Assembly: GCA_965369605.1 (NCBI GenBank)
Contig: CBDURE010000095.1
Coordinates: 1-14,073 of the forward strand
Length of the DNA: 14,073 nt
Direction of reading: 5' to 3'
Source of the DNA: JAGGVT01 sp965369605
Lineage (GTDB): Bacteria > JAJVIF01 > JAGGVT01
A model generated the notes under the pieces. That model was not told where the DNA came from. It ran no database searches and saw only the letters and a list, made by a program, of their open reading frames with translations. Of the stretch, positions 12,323 to 14,073 are shown one piece after another (position 1 is the stretch's first letter; each line of letters begins with the position of its first letter). The position numbers and the translations under genes were made by a program.

Positions 12323-13999
12323 ATGGCAGCCCGTCGCAAAAATAATAACAAACAAAACTCCACTGCTCCACAAATCAATTTTCGGAGCATGAGGCTGTAT
12401 GGGTTTTGGGCGATAATCATTATTGTAATTTTTGGAGTTTTGATATTTCTCGGCAGTAGTGTTTTTCTCAATTTTTACCGCGAACATATAACAGATTACA
12501 TAAATCAATACTCTGAAGGGCATCTGGTTGTCGGTGAAATAAAGGGGAATATCGCATCATATCTCATCCTGGAGGACGTTTACTACACAGTCGAGGATGT
12601 TGTCCCTCCGGAATATGTATTCACAAGCGACAGCATAGCGCTTAAATTCAGCATCTGGGACCTTCTCTCCAGAAACGTAATCCCTAAAAAAGTTATTCTG
12701 GACGGCTTTGCTATGCACATCAGGCAGGATGAAGATGGCAATTGTATCCTGCCTCGCATTACACACCCTCCTGAAAATGCTCAGGGCGGACAAATGAGCA
12801 TGCCGGATATGAGAATAATCCTTAAAAGATCAAGCCTTGAATACATTGAAAACAGGCACAAATTTAAAAATCCTCTGGAATTAAATGTGGATGATATCAA
12901 CGCGAGTGTTTTTCTTAATAAATCGGGCAAGCTTAAAATTCAAAGATTCACATGCAAATTCCTGGAATCCGAATTATCCGCTCGCGGTGAAATAGAAACT
13001 TTTTCGCCGTATGAATCCAGTTTGAAATTGGATGTTGAGAAAGTCGCGTTATGGCAGCTTGTCAACGCGCTGGGACGTCTCTTCCCATCCGAAAGCAAAC
13101 TCAGGCCAACCGGACACGGTGAGCTGCAGGTCAGGATTACAGGCCCCATACTTGATCCGAGAATCGAGGGGAAAGGCCATCTGGACAAAGCTACAATCGG
13201 CAAATTCCATATTCAGGACGCGCATTTTAAAGTGAAATACCTGAATAAAAATGTGGAACTGACGGAAGGAATTGCGAAATGCTACGATGGCAGAATCACT
13301 ATAGCTGGAAAAATTAATGCGGATGCTAATCCGCCGGAATTTAAACTGGATGCCGAGATGAAAAATTTCAATCTGGGTATGTATATAAAGCAGCTGGAGT
13401 GCGGTGTTGATCCGGTTTCAGGGTCGTTTGACGGTAAATTCACATGCAGCGGTGATTTTGTCAATCTGCCCAGTTTAAAAGGGGAAGGCGAATTAAGCTG
13501 CAAAAATGGCATGTACCTGAATCCATTTAAAAAGGCATCAACCGGCCTGTTTAAAAAACGCCAGGAAGTGCGAATGGGATTCAAAAGCCTTGACATTGAA
13601 CTGGCAATAAATGAACTGGAGGTTTTCCTGAACAGGTTTGAGATGGAAAGCAGCTCGACCGGAATAACCGCAGATGGAATAATCGATTTCGACGGCTCAA
13701 TGAATGTGGAGGGAATAATCAGCGCTGACAGTGAACTGTTCAAATTCAATGAGAAATTCAGCGAGTTATTTGAATTGCTCCCGGCAGGAAATGTAAATAT
13801 TCCAGTCAGATTCAGGCTGACAGGCAAGCCATCTGAATATATCCTTGAGTCAGCCTTTCCCGAGGAGACAATTGACAAGTACTTAGGCAACGATGAAACC
13901 CGCAAACGCGCAGCGCAAAAACTCCTGGAGAAATATTTCGGTGAAGCCGCCGGGATATTTTCTGAAACAATCCCGGATATAAGCCCGGACACCAACTGA
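12323..13999 (+). CDS. AsmA/TamB-family envelope protein
   Basis: The protein has 558 residues. A basic, asparagine-rich N-terminus precedes one membrane segment (about 26-50, YGFWAIIIIVIFGVLIFLGS). The rest is a long series of beta strands predicted to lie outside the cytoplasm. Repeated glycine-centred patterns typical of AsmA-like C-terminal regions occur at about 263-293 (GHGELQVRITGPILDPRIEG) and 366-395 (GSFDGKFTCSGDF, then LKGEGELSCKNG). Family members are inner-membrane-anchored proteins that bridge the periplasm and move phospholipids to the outer membrane, so this gene implies a two-membrane envelope. It has fewer residues than TamB or YhdP and is closer to AsmA in size. It starts one base after the holA stop with GGGG upstream, so it is cotranscribed with holA. 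Which AsmA subfamily it belongs to is not clear. Confidence 0.78.
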   Translation: MAARRKNNNKQNSTAPQINFRSMRLYGFWAIIIIVIFGVLIFLGSSVFLNFYREHITDYINQYSEGHLVVGEIKGNIASYLILEDVYYTVEDVVPPEYVFTSDSIALKFSIWDLLSRNVIPKKVILDGFAMHIRQDEDGNCILPRITHPPENAQGGQMSMPDMRIILKRSSLEYIENRHKFKNPLELNVDDINASVFLNKSGKLKIQRFTCKFLESELSARGEIETFSPYESSLKLDVEKVALWQLVNALGRLFPSESKLRPTGHGELQVRITGPILDPRIEGKGHLDKATIGKFHIQDAHFKVKYLNKNVELTEGIAKCYDGRITIAGKINADANPPEFKLDAEMKNFNLGMYIKQLECGVDPVSGSFDGKFTCSGDFVNLPSLKGEGELSCKNGMYLNPFKKASTGLFKKRQEVRMGFKSLDIELAINELEVFLNRFEMESSSTGITADGIIDFDGSMNVEGIISADSELFKFNEKFSELFELLPAGNVNIPVRFRLTGKPSEYILESAFPEETIDKYLGNDETRKRAAQKLLEKYFGEAAGIFSETIPDISPDTN

Positions 14000-14051
14000 A
14001 ACAATAGCTATAAGCTTATTGGCGCTTCAATATATTGTGTGGGTTATTTGC

Positions 14052-14070
14052 TCCCCGTAAAAAAAGGGGA
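14052..14070. repeat. Short palindrome at the window edge
   Basis: TCCCC (14052-14056) and GGGGA (14066-14070) pair around GTAAAAAAA. It lies 52 bases after the AsmA-like stop. The window ends three bases later, so whether it is a terminator part or a REP-like unit cannot be judged. Confidence 0.35.
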
Positions 14071-14073
14071 CAG

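Overview
The window is chromosomal housekeeping DNA from an uncultured-looking bacterium of moderate GC content. I cannot place it in a phylum. Two observations point in different directions. DnaK lacks the insert of about 21-23 residues found in the ATPase domain of proteobacterial and many other diderm DnaKs, so it resembles Bacillus or actinobacterial DnaK, and the dnaK-then-grpE gene order is also actinobacterial in style. The last gene, however, encodes an AsmA/TamB-like protein with one N-terminal membrane anchor, a family typical of two-membrane cells. The best reading is a deep-branching diderm lineage.

Layout, left to right. (1) 1-486 is the 3' end of an unrecognised gene, closed by a strong intrinsic terminator. 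(2) 719-3489 is a heat-shock chaperone operon: a perfect-consensus sigma70 promoter, dnaK, grpE and an intrinsic terminator, with no dnaJ, hrcA or CIRCE element. (3) 3490-4180 holds a hyphenated inverted repeat and one small minus-strand hypothetical gene. (4) 4181-8902 is a DNA gyrase operon: sigma70 promoter, gyrB, gyrA. (5) 8911-9006 is a remarkable 96-bp palindromic element that folds as a cloverleaf. (6) 9028-10732 is a tight three-gene cassette: an orphan FecE/BtuD-like ABC ATPase, a protein with about six membrane segments, and a 61-residue zinc-ribbon membrane protein. (7) 10733-11236 is about 500 bp of non-coding DNA made of several inverted-repeat elements and an array of seventeen 8-bp units. 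(8) 11241-13999 is a promoter abutting that array, then holA (DNA polymerase III delta) and an AsmA-like envelope gene one base downstream.

Functionally, the recognisable genes cover protein folding (DnaK with its exchange factor GrpE), DNA topology (GyrA2B2), replication clamp loading (HolA) and envelope biogenesis. The less ordinary content is the repeat-rich intergenic DNA and the unassigned ABC/membrane/zinc-ribbon cassette. No tRNA, rRNA, CRISPR array, insertion sequence or replication origin was seen. Copy numbers of the repeats elsewhere in the genome and all family assignments are judged by eye, not searched.
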